Shown: piece after piece, positions 61,266 through 64,000 of the stretch
Numbering within the stretch: position 1 is the stretch's first letter
Layout of the letters: each line of letters opens with the position of its first letter
Translations under genes and position numbers: made by a program
The notes under the pieces: model-generated
The model's database searches: none
Seen by the model: only the letters and a program-made list of their open reading frames with translations
Told to the model about the DNA's origin: nothing
Source: Peptococcaceae bacterium UBA5767
GTDB taxonomy: Bacteria > Bacillota > TC1 > UBA5767
Length of the DNA stretch: 64,000 nucleotides
NCBI GenBank assembly: GCA_002418765.1
Contig: DIET01000015.1
Span: 5,910 to 69,909 of the forward strand
Direction of reading: 5' to 3'

Positions 61266-63977
61266 ATGGCGAAAAGAGTGATCTCTATCAAGACACTAAT
61301 CCTTGTTACCTTTATCATCACGGTGCTGTTGAGCATCGTGCCCATTGGTGCGAATATTTTTTTGAATTGGCTGCAGTCAGCGGAGACGGTCAATCAGGAA
61401 TTGGCTGAGAACATCAACCAGCATATTTTTGAGGAAATTGATGATTTTATGCATGTTCCCATGCATACCATGGAAATCTATCAGGCTCTTTTGCAGCGAG
61501 GGATTATCGATCTAAAGGACGAAGAAGAGCGTGAACGATTCTTTGTGGAAGTTTTGAGAAATCTGCGTATGCATTCCCTTTACAGTTTTAGTTACGGTTC
61601 AGCAATAGGCGAATATTATGGCGCCAGACTGAATGATCAAGCTGAGATAGAAATCATGCGCAACAACGAACAGACGCAGGGATACTCTTGGTATTATACG
61701 GTCGATGAGGATGCTACAGCCAAGGATTTGGCGGTGGTGGCGGGTTTGTTTGATCCCCGAACCCGGGTTTGGTATCAGGCTGCAGAAGAAGCAGAGGGTA
61801 TCGTCTTTTCACCTTTGTACAAGCATTTTGTGATGGATGATCTGACCGTGTCTGCAGCGATTGCGATTCGTGACGAAGAGGGCCAACTTGAAGGGGTTTT
61901 GGGCGCTCATATCATCTTGTCCTATATGGATCAATTCTTATCTGAACTTACGAAACCTCAGGATGCGACAGCCGTGATCGTAGAGCGTGAAACAGGATAC
62001 CTGATTGCCAATTCGCTGGATCTTGACAATGTCAGGATACGAAAAGATGGTACCTTGGAAAGGACACACATTGACACGATTGGTACCCCGGCGTTGCTCC
62101 AGGCGTTCTCGGAATATGAAAGCAATGCAAAGAACAGTATGGTTATTCCCAGTGATGGAAATACCTTTTATATCAATGTTTCACGGTTTATGCAGCCAGG
62201 CGTCGATTGGTTGATTCTATCTGCTGTTCCGGAAGGCAAATTGGTGGCAGGTATCGTGGACAGTATGGTGAGGACGATTTGGCTGACCGTATTGGCGATT
62301 CTGGTTGCCATTGGTCTTTATTATAAAATAAGCAAAAAATTATTTCAGCCAATCGATGGCTTGATCGATACGACGGAGCGATTCTCACAAGGAGATTATT
62401 CTGTTCGCTTGCCCATCGTCAGGCAAGACGAAATAGGAAAGATGGCCGATGCATTCAACAAGATGGCGGACATCATCGATGCCTCGATTGAACATTTGGA
62501 AGACAAGATCACGGAGCGTACCCAGACGTTGCAAGCGGTCAACATGGCACTCAAGGACAGCCAGGAAGAGCTTCAACTGCTTTTGGATTCAACGGTAGAA
62601 GCCATATACGGGATAGACAAAGAAGAACGCTGCACCTTTATCAATGCCAGTGGGCTAAGACTGTTGGGGTACGCGCAACAAAAAGAGTTATTGGGGAAAA
62701 ATATGCACCAAATGATTCATCACAGTTATCCTGATGGTGCGGTGATGTCCGGCAAAGAGTGTAAGATTAAGAGGGTGTTCCAGGCGGAGCAGGGCATTCA
62801 TGTTACGGATGAAGTATTCTGGCGAAAAGACGGAACCAGTTTTGATGTTGAATACTATGCTTATCCCCAGTATAAAGGAGAGGAGATCATAGGCGCTGTG
62901 GTCACCTTTCTTGACAATACTGAGCGAAAACAGCATGAAGAGCACATTCGTTATCTGAGCTATCACGATTCTTTGACTGGGTTGTACAATCGGGTATATT
63001 TTGAACAAGCTTTGAAGGAGGCAGATGTCTCCCATCATCTTCCTTTATCCATTATTTTTGGAGATGTAAACGGATTGAAGCTTACCAATGATATCTTCGG
63101 GCACACCAAAGGAGATGCTCTTCTTCAGCGTTCCGCGGCTATTCTCTTGGAGGCCTGTCGGTCTCAAGATATTGTAGCACGTGTGGGAGGGGATGAGTTC
63201 GCCATGATGCTTCCTCATACAGATGAGAATGAGTGCAGGCTGGTGATGCAGCGAATCAAAGAGCGCTTTGCCACCTCAAAAATGGCAGCCATCCCAGGAA
63301 GCATATCCTTGGGGATGCGAACCAAGTATTCTTCCGATCAGGATCTGGATAGGATCATGATTCTGGCTGAAGAGGAAATGTACCGGGAAAAGCTTTTGGA
63401 GAGACAGTCGATTCAAAAAGAAATGCTGGCAACCATTATGCGTACCCTGGTTGACCGATATCCACATGAAAAAACACATGTTCAATCCATGCAATACTGG
63501 TGTCAGTTGTTGGGGAAAGAAGCAGGTTTATCGGACAAGCAACTTACCATCTTGCAGGAGGTGGTGCGGTATCACGATATTGGGAAAATTGTGTTGGATC
63601 CTGAGTTGCTCTATAAAGAAGAACCACTGACAGAGGATGAAAGGAAAAAAATCGAAAAACACCCGGCTGTGGGGTATCGGATTCTGACCTTGTTTGATGA
63701 AACGATGGATTTGGCAGAGTATGTTTTGTCGCATCATGAAAACTGGGATGGTAGTGGATATCCTCAAGGGATGAAAGGAGATGAGATTCCTTTCTTATCT
63801 CAAATGGTTCACTTGGTGGAGAGTTATGAAGAAATGACCCATCGACCTTACAGCAAACCTAGGACACCAACGGAAGCCATAGAAGAGCTTCGCTCCCAAG
63901 CCGGTGTTTACTATAATCCTGTGCTGGTAAACATGTTTCTTGAGGTGCTTCACCAGGAGGAAAAAAGAAATCAGTGA
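61266..63977 (+). CDS. Cache-HAMP-PAS-GGDEF-HD-GYP cyclic-di-GMP signalling protein
   Basis: A 903-residue membrane receptor. First helix at about 11-31, an outside double Cache domain (about 36-325), second helix at about 332-353, HAMP (357-405), PAS (about 430-555), GGDEF domain (about 562-705) with an intact active site 'RVGGDEFAMM' near 638-647, and HD-GYP domain (about 720-890) with 'RYHDIGKI' near 768 and 'HHENWDGSGYPQGMKGDEIP' (20 residues) near 825. It can therefore both make and break down cyclic-di-GMP, or use one domain for regulation only. ATG 61266 has AAGGAAGGAA upstream; the open frame extends to 61119. The ligand is probably a small organic acid or amino acid, as for many double Cache domains. 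Confidence 0.93.
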   Translation: MAKRVISIKTLILVTFIITVLLSIVPIGANIFLNWLQSAETVNQELAENINQHIFEEIDDFMHVPMHTMEIYQALLQRGIIDLKDEEERERFFVEVLRNLRMHSLYSFSYGSAIGEYYGARLNDQAEIEIMRNNEQTQGYSWYYTVDEDATAKDLAVVAGLFDPRTRVWYQAAEEAEGIVFSPLYKHFVMDDLTVSAAIAIRDEEGQLEGVLGAHIILSYMDQFLSELTKPQDATAVIVERETGYLIANSLDLDNVRIRKDGTLERTHIDTIGTPALLQAFSEYESNAKNSMVIPSDGNTFYINVSRFMQPGVDWLILSAVPEGKLVAGIVDSMVRTIWLTVLAILVAIGLYYKISKKLFQPIDGLIDTTERFSQGDYSVRLPIVRQDEIGKMADAFNKMADIIDASIEHLEDKITERTQTLQAVNMALKDSQEELQLLLDSTVEAIYGIDKEERCTFINASGLRLLGYAQQKELLGKNMHQMIHHSYPDGAVMSGKECKIKRVFQAEQGIHVTDEVFWRKDGTSFDVEYYAYPQYKGEEIIGAVVTFLDNTERKQHEEHIRYLSYHDSLTGLYNRVYFEQALKEADVSHHLPLSIIFGDVNGLKLTNDIFGHTKGDALLQRSAAILLEACRSQDIVARVGGDEFAMMLPHTDENECRLVMQRIKERFATSKMAAIPGSISLGMRTKYSSDQDLDRIMILAEEEMYREKLLERQSIQKEMLATIMRTLVDRYPHEKTHVQSMQYWCQLLGKEAGLSDKQLTILQEVVRYHDIGKIVLDPELLYKEEPLTEDERKKIEKHPAVGYRILTLFDETMDLAEYVLSHHENWDGSGYPQGMKGDEIPFLSQMVHLVESYEEMTHRPYSKPRTPTEAIEELRSQAGVYYNPVLVNMFLEVLHQEEKRNQ

Positions 63978-64000
63978 GCCCAAGAGCCGACGCAAGACCA

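Overview
The window looks like chromosomal DNA from a low-to-mid GC Gram-positive anaerobe, probably a clostridial member of the Bacillota. The evidence is AGGAGG-type ribosome binding sites, tRNA genes with an encoded CCA end, an LtaS-type polymer synthase, a sigma/anti-sigma pair, RND and HlyD exporters without any outer-membrane partner, a FeoA/FeoB/Cys-rich membrane protein set, a NimA-type flavoprotein and Fe-S/NifX-like small proteins. I cannot name the species. Nearly all genes lie on the plus strand; only the photolyase, the NifX-ferredoxin pair and the cation:proton antiporter are on the minus strand. I saw no insertion sequence, prophage, CRISPR array or rRNA.

Layout. 1-1717: two ATP-grasp enzymes in tandem, possibly the end of a surface-polymer cluster. 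1802-3807: tocopherol-cyclase-like protein, VOC protein and DUF2703 protein. 4011-5214: ECF sigma factor with its zinc-finger anti-sigma factor. 5738-10394: export operon (HlyD-type adaptor, ABC ATPase, two ABC-2 permeases, small membrane protein). 10735-17740: a run of small, mostly uncharacterised proteins (alpha/beta hydrolase, DUF1801, DUF4256, two DUF3795, an Imm-5-like protein, CPBP protease, NimA-like flavoprotein). 17935-27007: a 24-residue membrane peptide followed by a 2,947-residue cyclic beta-1,2-glucan synthase, striking in a Gram-positive. 27186-32192: TetR-HlyD-RND efflux cassette with a clear promoter and operator. 32465-37309: FAD oxidase, class II photolyase, then a macro-domain protein paired with a vWA protein.

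37472-43975 holds tRNA-Gly(CCC), a NifX/ferredoxin pair behind a perfect palindromic operator, a MoaE-like gene with a structured leader, the feo iron-uptake operon with two matching metal-regulator boxes, rsgA, tRNA-Pro(CGG), and a small Cys-rich protein sharing a zinc-ribbon motif with the ferredoxin. 44367-57613 is rich in envelope genes: MFS exporter, LtaS-like enzyme with Ser in place of the catalytic Thr, GtrA flippase-like protein, UDP-galactopyranose-mutase-like flavoprotein, GT-C-like membrane protein, DUF4153 protein, MPN/beta-CASP nuclease, YaaA, and a PglK-like ABC flippase. 57751-63977 holds a short BTAD-type regulator, a ZIP metal transporter, a carboxymuconolactone-decarboxylase-like protein without its cysteines, an antiporter, and a Cache-HAMP-PAS-GGDEF-HD-GYP cyclic-di-GMP protein.

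Main themes are envelope polymer synthesis and export, small-molecule efflux, iron/Fe-S/molybdenum metabolism and stress response. The most attractive candidates for undescribed biology are the macro-HTH/vWA pair, the glucan synthase with its neighbouring micro-peptide, the modified LtaS-like enzyme with its GtrA/flavoprotein partners, and the shared zinc-ribbon small proteins.
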